A DNA stretch of 28,286 bases from SZUA-451 sp034721895 (GCA_034721895.1 JAYEND010000019.1:1-28286); one strand, 5' to 3'. Positions 12,327-22,268 are shown, counted from the stretch's first letter. Translations and numbers: made by a program. Notes: generated by a model not told the origin, from the letters alone.

Positions 12327-14168
12327 CTACTCTGAAATACCCTTGAGATGCTCAGCAAAAACATCAGGCTTGATGAACCCTGTCAGGGTCTTCTTCGGTA
12401 GATAATTATTGTCTGTATCAAAGAAGATGATATTGGGTGTACCGAAGAGTTCATACTTTTTTAAGATAGCTTTGTCATCCTCTGTATTCTCTGTCAGATC
12501 GATTTTGATGAAGGTGAAGTTCCTGAGCTGCTCTTGTACTGCAGGATTAGGGAAAGTAATCTCTTCAAGCTCAGTACAGGCGGTGCAGGAATCTTTGCCA
12601 AAATCCACAACTACCGGCTTGTCAGAGGCTGAAACTTCTTCCATTAATCGTTCGACACTATAACCTCTATGGCTTTTTGACACCGTCTCAAGTATCTCAT
12701 CCATAACTATCCCGCCTCTCTTTGTAAAGCTTTCAAACGGCCTGAATACCGATGTTGATCCACTTATCCCGCCGATAAAGAGTGCGACACCATATACAAG
12801 GAAAATAATCGCAAAGAGTTTGCTGAGATAGCCGCCCAGACTTGAAGGGTTCTCGCCGTCAAAAAGTCCAAGGTAGAGGGCAGTACCGATCATAAGCATT
12901 GCCCAGAGGATCAGCGTAACACTGTCAGGAAGGATACGTGCAAGCATGAAGATCGCCAGACCCAGCATCATGATACCGAAGACTTGAGAGACTTTAGTCA
13001 TCCAGCCTCCCGGCTTCGGCATAAATTTACCAGCACCGATACCCACTAACAATAGCGGCATTCCCATACCCATACTCATCACAAAGAGGGCGATTCCACC
13101 CAACAGAGCATCACCGGTATGGGAAATGAAAAGGATCGCCCCGCCAAGCGGAGGTGCAACACAGGGCCCAACGATCAAAGCAGAGAGCAGCCCCATGATC
13201 GCCGTTCCGACGATCCCTTTGCTCTGTGCATTGTCGCTGGCTTTGGTCAGTTTACTCTGTATCGATTCGGGAAGGCCGATCTCATAATAGCCAAACAGTG
13301 AAAAGGCCAGTGCAACAAACATTGCAGCAAAGACCGTCAAGACCCATGGATTCTGCATTGCTGTCTGAATGTCTGCACCCAGCAGCCCTGCGATCAAACC
13401 GACAACCGTATACGTAACAGCCATGGAGAGCACATAGACAAGTGAGGTAAAGAAAGCTTTGCCCGTATTGCTCTCCCCTTCATTTGACTGTGATACGATG
13501 ATAGAAGAGAGGATCGGTATCATCGGAAAGATACAAGGTGTCAGCGAAAGTAATAAGCCGAAAATAAAGAAAAGGAGGATGACAAAGAGAGAGCTCTCAG
13601 TACTGAGTACATCTGCGATTTTGGCCGTATTTCCTTCATCAGTCAGAGAACTGATCTTGTCAAACACACCTTTCTCATCCGTTTTGGGTTTGTCCGATAC
13701 TGCTTTTTCGGTGCCTTTATCAACGGCCGGTGCTGCTACTCCCATGCCTTTGAATTCAAAACTCTTCTTTTGTGGCTGGTAACAGATACCGCTGTCCGAA
13801 CACCCCTCGAATTCAACCGAGAGCGTATAATCCCCCTGAACTTTTGATTCAATGGTCTTGGCCGGGATCTTGATGATGACATCACCCTCGTGCACCAAAT
13901 CACCATCCAAATCATGAGGCTGAGGCTTATCAAACTCTTTCAGCTCAAAACTTTCAGGCTTGACAACTTTAAAATGAAGGGAATCATCATAAATATGGAT
14001 CTTTTCGCCCAATTTGATCGTCGCTTCGATCATCCCGTCTTTTTTGACTGCTGAAACCTTGAATGCCTCTTCAGGTTTCAGAAATACCTGTTTCTTTACT
14101 GCCGACTCGAAGCCTGCACCGAACAGAAAAGTACTCATCAGAAGTATGATTTTGATCATATTGGACAT
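12327..14168 (-). CDS. dsbD: Thiol:disulfide interchange protein DsbD
   Basis: 613 residues, full length, with the three parts of DsbD. After a signal peptide (about 1-19) comes the periplasmic alpha domain with its reactive pair C123 and C129 (GCSDSGICYQP). The membrane core of eight helices carries C212 (LTPCIFPMIPIL) and C336 (GPCVAPPLGGA), the buried pair that takes electrons from thioredoxin. The C-terminal thioredoxin-like gamma domain has CTAC (528-531) and the cis-proline loop GTPN near 578. DsbD moves reducing power from the cytoplasm to the periplasm for cytochrome c maturation and disulfide repair. An alternative start three codons later is possible. It diverges from the thioredoxin-like gene at 14308 with 139 bp between. 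Confidence 0.95.
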   Translation of the reverse strand: MSNMIKIILLMSTFLFGAGFESAVKKQVFLKPEEAFKVSAVKKDGMIEATIKLGEKIHIYDDSLHFKVVKPESFELKEFDKPQPHDLDGDLVHEGDVIIKIPAKTIESKVQGDYTLSVEFEGCSDSGICYQPQKKSFEFKGMGVAAPAVDKGTEKAVSDKPKTDEKGVFDKISSLTDEGNTAKIADVLSTESSLFVILLFFIFGLLLSLTPCIFPMIPILSSIIVSQSNEGESNTGKAFFTSLVYVLSMAVTYTVVGLIAGLLGADIQTAMQNPWVLTVFAAMFVALAFSLFGYYEIGLPESIQSKLTKASDNAQSKGIVGTAIMGLLSALIVGPCVAPPLGGAILFISHTGDALLGGIALFVMSMGMGMPLLLVGIGAGKFMPKPGGWMTKVSQVFGIMMLGLAIFMLARILPDSVTLILWAMLMIGTALYLGLFDGENPSSLGGYLSKLFAIIFLVYGVALFIGGISGSTSVFRPFESFTKRGGIVMDEILETVSKSHRGYSVERLMEEVSASDKPVVVDFGKDSCTACTELEEITFPNPAVQEQLRNFTFIKIDLTENTEDDKAILKKYELFGTPNIIFFDTDNNYLPKKTLTGFIKPDVFAEHLKGISE

Positions 14169-14307
14169 ATATTGTGAACCTTTTTCAAATTTAAACTCTT
14201 CCGATATAATTTAAAAGAATTATAATAAAGTTACGTGTACACTCTGTGTAGCTTAGAAACTATAGCAGATTATAGTAAATACTTTGTTAATCACAAGAAG
14301 GAAAATG

Positions 14308-16239
14308 ATGGCCAACCGTCTGAAAAATGAGTACTCCCCCTATCTTCAGCAGCATGCAGATAACCCTGTGGACTGGTATCCCTGGAGTGACAAGGCTTTT
14401 GAAAAAGCCAAAAAAGAGCACAAACCCATCTTTCTCTCCATCGGATACAGCAGCTGTCACTGGTGCCATGTCATGGAGCGGGAATCCTTTGAAAATGAAG
14501 CGATTGCCAAAATTCTCAATGAACACTTTGTCTCGATCAAAGTGGACCGTGAAGAGCGCCCGGATATCGACAAGCATTTTCAGGATGTTTACCAGTTGAT
14601 GAATGGCCGTCCCGGCGGATGGCCTACCTCGATTTTTTTGACTGAAGATCTAAAACCATTTTATTCAGCCACCTATGTACCGCCTGAGCCCAACTATGGG
14701 ATGATGGGTTTTAGTCAACTTCTGAACGTGATCAGCGAAAAATACAAAAAAGAGAAAGATCTCTTAACGGAAAAGGCCGATGAAATACTGCGTTTCCTTA
14801 ATCCAAAGGAGAATAAGATACAGGCTACCAAACTGGATGATTCTATCATCAGTCGCTTTGAAGAGCAGGCGCAACAGCTTTTTGATCATAAAAACGGTGG
14901 GTTCAACGCTGCACCCAAATTCCCGCAGGCATCGACACTTGACCTGCTGCTGGACACTTATCGACTGACAGGGAACAAGGGGACGCTCAATATGGCACTC
15001 CTGACCCTCTCTTCGATGACAAAAGGCGGCTTCTATGACCGTATCGACGGCGGATTCTGCCGATACAGTACCGATAACGAGTGGCTTGTCCCTCATTTTG
15101 AAAAGATGACTTATGACAATGCACTCATGAGTAAAGTGCTTCTCAAGGCATACGGCATTACCCAAAATACCTTCTACCGTGATATCGCCTTTGAAACCAT
15201 CGATTTTATGCTTGAGAAGATGAGCGAAAACAATCTTTTCTACTCTGCCAGTGATGCCGATACGGAAGGAGTAGAGGGGAAATACTTCGTTTACGGTTAT
15301 GAAAAAGCCCTCAAATCCTTTGCCAAGGCCGACATCCCGAAAACAGAGCATGAAAAACTTGCCAAGGCGCTGGGGATCACGAAAGAGGGGAATTTCGAAG
15401 GAAAAAATATTGTCCGCATAGAAGACCCCCTTCATCTCGACATCCCCTACTATGAAGAAGCCATTGCCGCACTGAGAAAACGCAGAGAAAAACGAACCTA
15501 TCCCTTCATTGACAAGAAAGTACTGGTCTCATGGAATGCAATGATGATCAAGTCACTTTTCAAAGCAAGCCGCATTGACAGCAAATATCTCAAACCGGCC
15601 ATGCGATCACTTGATGCACTGATGGATACCATGTACATCAACAGCGAACTCTACCACTCGACACTTATCGGCAAAGAACCAAAGATCAAAGCTTTCCTGG
15701 AAGATTATGCCTATCTCTGCGATACCCTGATCGAAGCTTATGAAAGCACCCTTAATGAGATCTATCTGGTCATTGCTGTCAAGCTGGCCAATGTCGCGAT
15801 AGAGAAATATTACGAGCATGGCAAATGGAAATTCTCACGCGGGGAATTTGAAACCGATGCAGACATCTACGACACCTCCTACCCCTCCTCTATTGCTGCA
15901 ATGATCTCAGTACTGTACAGTATCAGCTCACTGGTCGATCCGATTTATAAAAAGTTTGTCTTCAAAACACTGGAGATCTACTCCTATGACATCATGCGCC
16001 AACCCATCTCGACACCGCGTATCAGCAAGGTCGCAATACGCTATCTCAAAGATGATATTATTATCAAAGCCAAAGAAAATGCACTCAGGGACCATATCAC
16101 TGATCTCGATATGATTTCCTACCCTTTCACCTATCTCAAAAGTGATGGCAATGACGGCTTCATGCTCTGCAACTCCAACAGCTGCTTTGGGCATGAAGCG
16201 GACTTTGAGGGTATCGTCAAAGTGATCAAAAGGCGATAA
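14308..16239 (+). CDS. DUF255/YyaL-type protein with thioredoxin-like domain
   Basis: 643 residues, counterpart of YyaL and human SPATA20. The N-terminal thioredoxin-like domain (DUF255) starts NRLKNEYSPYLQQHADNPVDW and has the CHWC pair at 50-53, then DREERPD and GRPGGWPTSIFL. The rest is a helical barrel resembling N-acylglucosamine 2-epimerases or cellulases (APKFPQAS, GGFYDRIDGGFCRYSTDNEW, HFEKMTYDNA, SASDADTEGVEGKYFVY). I chose the ATG at 14308, where GAAGG is six bases upstream. An ATG immediately before it, or a TTG at 14284, are alternatives with poor spacing. There is no signal peptide, so it is cytosolic. Biochemical function is not established for the family. Its stop is four bases from the stop of the convergent RND pump gene. 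Confidence 0.9.
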   Translation: MANRLKNEYSPYLQQHADNPVDWYPWSDKAFEKAKKEHKPIFLSIGYSSCHWCHVMERESFENEAIAKILNEHFVSIKVDREERPDIDKHFQDVYQLMNGRPGGWPTSIFLTEDLKPFYSATYVPPEPNYGMMGFSQLLNVISEKYKKEKDLLTEKADEILRFLNPKENKIQATKLDDSIISRFEEQAQQLFDHKNGGFNAAPKFPQASTLDLLLDTYRLTGNKGTLNMALLTLSSMTKGGFYDRIDGGFCRYSTDNEWLVPHFEKMTYDNALMSKVLLKAYGITQNTFYRDIAFETIDFMLEKMSENNLFYSASDADTEGVEGKYFVYGYEKALKSFAKADIPKTEHEKLAKALGITKEGNFEGKNIVRIEDPLHLDIPYYEEAIAALRKRREKRTYPFIDKKVLVSWNAMMIKSLFKASRIDSKYLKPAMRSLDALMDTMYINSELYHSTLIGKEPKIKAFLEDYAYLCDTLIEAYESTLNEIYLVIAVKLANVAIEKYYEHGKWKFSRGEFETDADIYDTSYPSSIAAMISVLYSISSLVDPIYKKFVFKTLEIYSYDIMRQPISTPRISKVAIRYLKDDIIIKAKENALRDHITDLDMISYPFTYLKSDGNDGFMLCNSNSCFGHEADFEGIVKVIKRR

Positions 16240-16243
16240 GACG

Positions 16244-19200
16244 CTATTTGTTCTCCTTGGAACCCGGACAACAACCTTGGGAAAATTTCAAGTAGAGAAT
16301 AGGCAATATGATCAATGTAAGGAGTGTCGAACTGATCAGTCCATTGATCACAACGATAGCCAGAGGCCTTTGTATCTCTGATCCGGGACCCGTGGCAAAG
16401 AGCAGAGGGAGTAGGCCGAAAGCAGCGATCGTTGCTGTCATCAGCACCGGTCTGAGTCGCTTGATAGAACCTTCAAATACCGCATCTTTGAGTTCATGGC
16501 CCTGCTTGACCAGGTAGTTGAAGTAGTTGACCAAAACAACACCATTGAGCACGGCAATACCAAGCAGTGCGATGAAACCAACCGATGCAGGCACAGAGAG
16601 GTACTCACCGCTGAGATAGAGTCCTGCAAATCCACCGATTAGGGCAAGCGGTACATTGATCAGCACGATGGTTGCCTGCAGCAGAGAACCAAACGAAACA
16701 AAGAGAAGCAAAAAGACCAAAAAGAGTGCTATCGGGACGATCAGAGCCAACCTTTCCGCAGCTCTCTGCTGATTTTCAAATTCTCCGCCATAGGTCAGAT
16801 AGTATCCGGCCGGCAAGCTAACCTCCTTGTCGATTTTCACTTTGGCCTCTTCGACAAAACTGACCAGGTCTCTTCCCTCTACATTCGTTTGCACAATGGT
16901 TTTTCGATAACCGTTTTCATGCTCTATCTGTACCGGTCCCGCATTGGAGGTAAATATGACGAAATTGCCCAGAGGCACAGAGCGTCCGTCATCCAGAGGA
17001 TAGTAGAGTTTTGTAATCCTGTCAAGTGAGTTTTGGAGATTTGGATCTCCTTTTACCATAAGGTTGATACGGCGCATATCCTCCTGAATGATACCTGCCT
17101 GAACTCCGGTCACCATCACTTTGAGAAAATCATTGATCTGCTGCTGCGTAATGCCGTAGTATGCCATCGCTTTTTTGTCAAATTTCAATTCAAAATACTC
17201 AACACCTTCATTGGCTTTCTTGTAAACATCGCTGCTGCCCGTAATCGTTTCGAGGATTATTTTGATCTGCTGTGCGATCTCTTCAAGTTTGTCGTTATCA
17301 CTTCCGAAGATATCTATCGCAAGGTCTCCTCTAACCCCTGTGAGCATTTCAGATACTCTCATTTCGATGGGCTGCGTAAAGCCATACTCTATACCGACAA
17401 ACTGATCAAGAACCTTTCGGATCTCATTCATGACAAACTCTTTGGATGGCTCCCTCCACTCCTCTTTGTCTTTAAGAACAAGAAAGGTGTCCGTATCATT
17501 GAGACTCATAGGGTCAAGACCCAGTTCATCGCTTCCTGTCCTTGCAATGATATCTTTAATTTCGGGTACGGAGGCAAGAAGCTTTTTTTGTACTTTCAGA
17601 TTAAGTACCAGACTCTCTTCCAGAGAGATAGAGGGCAGCATTTCAACACCGATGATGATACTCCCCTCATCCATGGTAGGCATAAAAGTTTTACCTGTCT
17701 GAGATGCAAGGTAGAGAGAGCCGCCAAATAGCAGAACAACAACCGCGATTACCATGTTGGCATATTTAATGCAAAAAGAGAGTATTGGTCGATAGAGTTT
17801 GATAAGGTTTTTGATAAGAAAAGACTCTGTATCAGGTCTCTTTTTTAAAATAAAGGAACTGAGTACCGGAATCAGTGTCAAAGCCAAAATCAATGAGCTG
17901 AATAGTGCAAAGACGATACTGAGTGCAACGGGTTTGAAAAGTTTGCCTTCAAGTCCCTGAAGCGTCAAAAGCGGCATAAAAACGATGATAATGATCAATA
18001 CACCTGTGATGATCGAAGGTGCCATCTCCACTGCTGCCTTATGGATAATATGCAGTTTTTTCTGCCGTTTATATTTTGGGTTTCCCAACTCTGCGGTGAT
18101 ATGCTCAACCATCACAACAGCTGAATCGACCAGAATTCCGATGGCGATGGCAAGTCCCCCCAGACTCATCAAGTTTGCAGTCAATCCGAAGTACTGCATC
18201 GCGATGAAACTCATCAAAAGCGCAAAAGGAAGGATCAATGCGACACTCAAAGCTGAGGCAAAGTTTCCAAGCATAACAAGCAAGATGACCATGATAAGCA
18301 CTACTGCTTCATAGAGAGCATTTTTGACTGTTCCTGTAGCCAGATTGACAAGATCGGACCGATCATAAAATATCTCTATTCTGGTATTTCCGGGCAGCAT
18401 CGGTTCAATCTTTTTCAGCTCCTCTTTGACTTTTTCGAGAACCAGAGCTGTATTGGTGCCTTTAAGCCCCAGTACCAATCCCTGCACCGCTTCACTCTGG
18501 CCATTTTTGCTGACAAAACCTGCACGGGTAAGATGACCGATCTCAACACTTGCAATTTCACCGATAGTGATAATTTTATTGCCTTTTTTTGCCACAGGAA
18601 GGATTTCGATATCTCTCAGGTTCTGCAATCTGCCCACACTTCGTACCAGGATACTCTCTACGCCTTGGGAGACCCTCCCTGTTCCGTCATTCTGGTTATT
18701 CTCTTCAAGGGTTTTAAAGACCTGATCCAGCGAAATACCCATGGTACGCATCTTGCCAAGATCAGGTATAACCTCATAAGTTTTTACTTTCCCACCCAGG
18801 GCGTTAACTTCGGCTACACCACTTACAGATCGTATTTTAGGTGAAATGATCCAGTCGAGCAGACTGCGTTTTTCTATCAAAGAGAGTGTGTCTGATTCGA
18901 TAGTGAACATCAGGATATCACTCAGAGGGGTTGAGATCGGAGCGAGCCCTCCCTCCATATTGGCAGGCAACTCATCCTTAATGCCTGCAAGTCTTTCGCT
19001 CACCTGCTGTCGTGCCCAGTAGATATCGGTGCCATCTTCAAAATCAATGGTAATATCACATAGCCCATATTTGGAAGTCGACCGCATGATCGTTTCATAG
19101 GGGATGCCGACCATCTTCATCTCTATGGGGACAGTGATGCGAGATTCGATCTCTGCCGGGGTCATCCCGCTTGATTTGATGATGATCTTCACCTGTGTCG

Positions 19201-19327
19201 GTGAAATATCCGGGAAGGCATCAACAGGCAGTTCTTTGTAGGATTTGATACCAAACCCCAGGATCACTACTGCCAACAGAGAGAAGAAAAGTCTCTGAGA
19301 GAGTGCAAAACCAATCAGTTTATTCAT
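16244..19327 (-). CDS. Heavy-metal efflux RND pump (CusA/CzcA family)
   Basis: About 1027 residues, with 12 membrane helices and two large periplasmic loops, full length for HME-RND transporters. Seen: the N-terminal PVDAFPDISPTQVKI signature and PAEIESRITVPIE, and helix 4 as LGGLAIAIGILVDSAVVMVEH with the proton-relay Asp at about residue 403. The porter loops contain FTQPIEMRVSEMLTGVRGD. The CzcA-type DFG aspartate in helix 4 is replaced by AIG, as in CusA, which speaks against a strict Zn/Co/Cd pump; copper or silver is possible. The C-terminus ends GCCPGSKENK, an unusual Cys pair. The start at 19327 has GGGA seven bases upstream; 19333 is also open. It overlaps the adaptor gene by eight bases, so the two are translationally coupled. 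Confidence 0.92.
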   Translation of the reverse strand: MNKLIGFALSQRLFFSLLAVVILGFGIKSYKELPVDAFPDISPTQVKIIIKSSGMTPAEIESRITVPIEMKMVGIPYETIMRSTSKYGLCDITIDFEDGTDIYWARQQVSERLAGIKDELPANMEGGLAPISTPLSDILMFTIESDTLSLIEKRSLLDWIISPKIRSVSGVAEVNALGGKVKTYEVIPDLGKMRTMGISLDQVFKTLEENNQNDGTGRVSQGVESILVRSVGRLQNLRDIEILPVAKKGNKIITIGEIASVEIGHLTRAGFVSKNGQSEAVQGLVLGLKGTNTALVLEKVKEELKKIEPMLPGNTRIEIFYDRSDLVNLATGTVKNALYEAVVLIMVILLVMLGNFASALSVALILPFALLMSFIAMQYFGLTANLMSLGGLAIAIGILVDSAVVMVEHITAELGNPKYKRQKKLHIIHKAAVEMAPSIITGVLIIIIVFMPLLTLQGLEGKLFKPVALSIVFALFSSLILALTLIPVLSSFILKKRPDTESFLIKNLIKLYRPILSFCIKYANMVIAVVVLLFGGSLYLASQTGKTFMPTMDEGSIIIGVEMLPSISLEESLVLNLKVQKKLLASVPEIKDIIARTGSDELGLDPMSLNDTDTFLVLKDKEEWREPSKEFVMNEIRKVLDQFVGIEYGFTQPIEMRVSEMLTGVRGDLAIDIFGSDNDKLEEIAQQIKIILETITGSSDVYKKANEGVEYFELKFDKKAMAYYGITQQQINDFLKVMVTGVQAGIIQEDMRRINLMVKGDPNLQNSLDRITKLYYPLDDGRSVPLGNFVIFTSNAGPVQIEHENGYRKTIVQTNVEGRDLVSFVEEAKVKIDKEVSLPAGYYLTYGGEFENQQRAAERLALIVPIALFLVFLLLFVSFGSLLQATIVLINVPLALIGGFAGLYLSGEYLSVPASVGFIALLGIAVLNGVVLVNYFNYLVKQGHELKDAVFEGSIKRLRPVLMTATIAAFGLLPLLFATGPGSEIQRPLAIVVINGLISSTLLTLIILPILYLKFSQGCCPGSKENK

Positions 19328-20390
19328 CTTCATTTCCCATCATATTTTTGAGTATGGCTACCGATGTTACTGCTACCTTATTTTGCAGCTGGTCATCTCT
19401 TTTTACATAATAGTAGTCATTATCTTCACCGAGGATCTCTATAGCAACGGAATTATAGCCGTTTGGACTTTTCACAAATACAATTTGATCTTTACCATCC
19501 TTGATGACTGAGGTTTTTTTAAGTTTGAGATTTGGAAGGGAGAGGGTTATTTTTGCTGCGCTGCGCAACCCCGAAAGTATCCCTGTCTCCAAAGGTACCA
19601 GAAAGCGTATCTGCCGGGTTTGATTATCCGGATTGACAACAGGAGAAAGCTGCAGTATGACTGTATCAAAAGAGTGATCAGCAAGCTCTATATGCACTTC
19701 CTGATTCTCGTGAAGTCCTGCAACCCGCTCTGCTTCGATCTCACTCTCAAGCCAGAGTGATCCCTTTTGTTGAATAATAAAAAGTGCGTCAGAGGGACTG
19801 GTACTTTTCCCCGGTGAAGCATTGACTCCTATCACCCTGCCTTCTACTTTGCTTTTGAGCGGTATAGCCTGAGATATCCTTAATTCCGTAAAGAGTCTTG
19901 TGATCATTCTATGACTTGCGCCGTAACTTTTAAGAAGTGCTTTGGAGGCAGCGATTTTGATCTTATCCGCTTCAAGCTCCGCATTGGCAGCGACACACTC
20001 TTTTTGGGGAATGATCTCCTCTTTGCAGAGCATATTTTTCCGTTCTGCCAAATGTGCATGATGTTTGAGTTCGATCGCATCAGAGATGGCTCTCTGTTGT
20101 GTCTCTATCCACTCTGTTCCGGTTACTTTTGCAAGCATTTGGCCTCGAGTGACAGATTGATAATTCGCCACATACAATTCTTTGACATTGGCTTCAAACG
20201 GCAGGGATATCGTATGCAGGAGTGATGGCGGGGTGACAACCTGAACCATGAATTCTCCCAGTGGAAGCCTATCAGAACTTTGAGGCTTTCCTGTCTTTAT
20301 CTGCCAATTTTTTTCCTGTTCGGAAGTGAGTTTGATATTTTCTGCCCATAAGGCAAGCGTAAGTAATGACAATATCAGTAGTGGCTTCAT
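19320..20390 (-). CDS. Efflux RND periplasmic adaptor (CusB/CzcB type)
   Basis: 356 residues, the membrane fusion protein that links the pump to the outer-membrane channel. A signal peptide covers about 1-16 (KPLLILSLLTLALWA). The lipoyl/barrel-sandwich halves are FEANVKELYVANYQSVTRGQMLAKV and KSKVEGRVIGVNASPGKS, with a helical hairpin between them (IETQQRAISDAIELKHHAHLAE onward). A beta-barrel follows with LSPVVNPDNQTRQIRFLVP, the usual adaptor signature. Two Cys in the hairpin (KNMLCKEEIIPQKEC) and a His pair are unusual and could be metal contacts. Its ATG shares one base with the stop of the channel gene (TAATG). The start is unambiguous from the signal peptide. Confidence 0.9.
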   Translation of the reverse strand: MKPLLILSLLTLALWAENIKLTSEQEKNWQIKTGKPQSSDRLPLGEFMVQVVTPPSLLHTISLPFEANVKELYVANYQSVTRGQMLAKVTGTEWIETQQRAISDAIELKHHAHLAERKNMLCKEEIIPQKECVAANAELEADKIKIAASKALLKSYGASHRMITRLFTELRISQAIPLKSKVEGRVIGVNASPGKSTSPSDALFIIQQKGSLWLESEIEAERVAGLHENQEVHIELADHSFDTVILQLSPVVNPDNQTRQIRFLVPLETGILSGLRSAAKITLSLPNLKLKKTSVIKDGKDQIVFVKSPNGYNSVAIEILGEDNDYYYVKRDDQLQNKVAVTSVAILKNMMGNEDE

Positions 20391-21592
20391 TATTTATCCT
20401 TCATTTCACTAACGCTATAAAGCGTGAAAAGTGTATTGTAATAGGTTTTTTGCGTAAGAAAAAGTTCTCTGTTAAGCTGATAGAACTGCTGTCGGCTCAG
20501 GAGGTATTCCATGACTGAACTCTCCCCGAGGTCATAGCTCTTTTTCATCAGAGGCAGCAGTTTTTTTTGATAATTTTGAATATTCTTCTGTATGGCTTTG
20601 ATCATCACAGCATTGCTTTTTAAAGTGGATTGCAATTGTGAGACCATACTCTTCTTTTCCAGCATAGCCTGTTCATTTTGAAAAGTGAGCGCACTGTTCC
20701 TGTACATCGATGCAGCACGCTCCTTTTCCGATTTTTTACTGGTAAAGGCCAGTGGAATAGCGACACCTATCTTATACCTCTCTACATCGATCTCTTTGGA
20801 ATACTCCCCCAAAAGTTCAACAGACTCTACCGTATTGCTATATCTTTTAATGGCTGTCTGTGTGCTTTCAATGCGTTTTTTGTAAGCCTCTTTGGTGAGA
20901 TGGAAAGCATCTCGCGAAAGCCTGATATTTTCTCTGACAGGATAAATGTCTCTGCAGGAGAGCACTGTCGCTTCAGAGTGATTGACTCTGCCCAGCATCA
21001 ACAGATTTTGTTTGGAAATTTGCTGCTTCATCCGCATCTCCTGCAGTTGCGCATAGAGTCTGTTTTTTTCAAGCTCCAGCTGCATAAGCTCTACCTTGGA
21101 AACTTCCTGGTATTTGTAAGCCATTTGTTTCTTCTTGAAAAGTTTTGCAAAATCCTGGTAACTTTGTTTGAAACTACTATAATTTTTATACTCCAGGCAA
21201 TGTTGATGATAGAGATTTTTTAACCTGTTTTTAAAATTCAAAACTTTTTGTTCCTCTTCTAAAAGAGAGGCCTGGTTGTTGAGACGGGCGATCTCCTGAT
21301 CCTGCTTCCGGATACTTCCCAGCGGGATATTTTTTAAAAGCCCTACGGAGTGCTCATAGCCACTTGGACCATAGTCCGGATAGGCTTTGGTCCCCGTACC
21401 ATAGAGTACCAGGGGTCTTGCTGCTGTATCGGCCTGATTCTTCGCTTCCAGAGAAAGACTCTCCTGTTCTATAGCTTGAGAGAGTGAATTGTGTTTCCCG
21501 GCAGATGCCAATACCTGATCCAGTGTCAGTGTTGACCCAGAACTGAATTGCATAATAAAAATAAATAAAATGATTTGTTTCATGACATTCAT
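20390..21592 (-). CDS. TolC/CusC-family outer membrane efflux channel
   Basis: 400 residues from the ATG at 21592, which forms an ATGA overlap with the stop of the upstream small gene and has AAGAG six bases before it. A longer in-frame ATG at 21724 would read far into that gene and lacks a signal peptide, so it is rejected. Residues 1-20 (KQIILFIFIMQFSSG) are a signal peptide. The rest is mostly long helices with heptad-like Leu/Gln/Lys patterns, in two similar halves, as in the TolC barrel-plus-tunnel fold. Motifs such as LPLMKKSYDLGESSVMEYLLSRQ and YQLNRELFLTQKTYYNTLFTLY match the C-terminal half of the OEP family. It completes the tripartite metal pump with the adaptor and RND genes. Confidence 0.88.
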   Translation of the reverse strand: MNVMKQIILFIFIMQFSSGSTLTLDQVLASAGKHNSLSQAIEQESLSLEAKNQADTAARPLVLYGTGTKAYPDYGPSGYEHSVGLLKNIPLGSIRKQDQEIARLNNQASLLEEEQKVLNFKNRLKNLYHQHCLEYKNYSSFKQSYQDFAKLFKKKQMAYKYQEVSKVELMQLELEKNRLYAQLQEMRMKQQISKQNLLMLGRVNHSEATVLSCRDIYPVRENIRLSRDAFHLTKEAYKKRIESTQTAIKRYSNTVESVELLGEYSKEIDVERYKIGVAIPLAFTSKKSEKERAASMYRNSALTFQNEQAMLEKKSMVSQLQSTLKSNAVMIKAIQKNIQNYQKKLLPLMKKSYDLGESSVMEYLLSRQQFYQLNRELFLTQKTYYNTLFTLYSVSEMKDK

Positions 21593-21912
21593 TGTGCACT
21601 CTTTTTTGAAATAACGGAACCATCCAGAGCATTGATATTCACTTTGCAATGCTGTGTATAGATACGATAGAAGAGCAATTGTCCTTTGTGGGTAAGCTCC
21701 AATGATCTCATGGGCTCTTTGCAAATATCTCTTGCAATTTTTTGAGCCTTGTCTCCATCGATTTTGGCGAGTCGCCTCAATAAGTTCTCTTTCTCCATTT
21801 GGATCGCAAGTCGATGATTATAGCTTTTTAGCCGGGTAGAACTCTCCACCATAGCCTGTTGGTTTGCTGAAACCATTATAGAAAAAATGGAAAATAGCAA
21901 TAGTGTCCTCAT
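21589..21912 (-). CDS. Small exported protein of the metal-efflux operon
   Basis: 107 residues, not a family I recognise. A signal peptide covers about 1-16 (RTLLLFSIFSIMVSA). The mature part is helical, with many charged residues (AIQMEKENLLRRLAKIDGDKAQKIARDIC). It ends in a short beta-like region (QLLFYRIYTQHCKVNINALDGSVIS). Two Cys, one near the middle and one near the end, could pair or bind metal. AAAGG lies seven bases before the ATG. The stop overlaps the ATG of the channel gene, so it is translated together with the pump. It may be a periplasmic accessory or metallochaperone, which is only inference from place. Confidence 0.8.
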   Translation of the reverse strand: MRTLLLFSIFSIMVSANQQAMVESSTRLKSYNHRLAIQMEKENLLRRLAKIDGDKAQKIARDICKEPMRSLELTHKGQLLFYRIYTQHCKVNINALDGSVISKKSAQ

Positions 21913-21965
21913 AGGTATACCTTTATAGTTGTAATTTTTTGAGTTAAAATATTGTTTGGTAAAGG

Positions 21966-22268
21966 TTATACTATAGGGGGTTTGTAAGAAGTTTGTGCAT
22001 GAGGTGGGCTATATTGCAATAAATGCTGAGCAAATGTCTCTTTCTTCGGGAGCTTCACTATCTTTCCCTGATGCATAGTGATAATTGCCACAAAATGGAA
22101 CATATTGTGTATCTCATTCAGTTCGGCACACTCCGGTGAAAGATCTTCACTGTCAAGATAATGCGTGATATTCGTATGCCCATCCTGCTCCACGATCGTT
22201 ATAAAGGAATCATGAAGAATATTAAAAGACAGTATTAACAAAAGTATCAATACGGCTTTTGATTGCAT
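21966..22268 (-). CDS. Small His-containing membrane or exported protein, first gene of the efflux operon
   Basis: 100 residues from the ATG at 22268, which has AAAGG nine bases upstream and opens a hydrophobic segment (SKAVLILLLILSFNILHDSF). The ATG at 22364 is open but has no ribosome-binding site and adds a non-hydrophobic, Cys-containing lead. The mature part has clustered His, Asp, Glu and one Cys (DGHTNITHYLDSEDLSPEC, then EIHNMFHFVAIITMHQGK), and a Pro/His-rich end. The His and acidic groups suggest metal contact. No family recognised. It lies 53 bp before the 107-residue gene on the same strand and probably leads the operon. Confidence 0.72.
   Translation of the reverse strand: MQSKAVLILLLILSFNILHDSFITIVEQDGHTNITHYLDSEDLSPECAELNEIHNMFHFVAIITMHQGKIVKLPKKETFAQHLLQYSPPHAQTSYKPPIV

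Noticed and set aside
17033..17731. 232-codon frame opposite the RND pump
   Set aside because: It is antisense to well-conserved pump sequence and has no family match.
21592..21724. Longer N-terminus for the TolC-like channel (ATG at 21724)
   Set aside because: It would read across the upstream small gene and bury the signal peptide. The ATGA overlap at 21592 is the normal coupled start.
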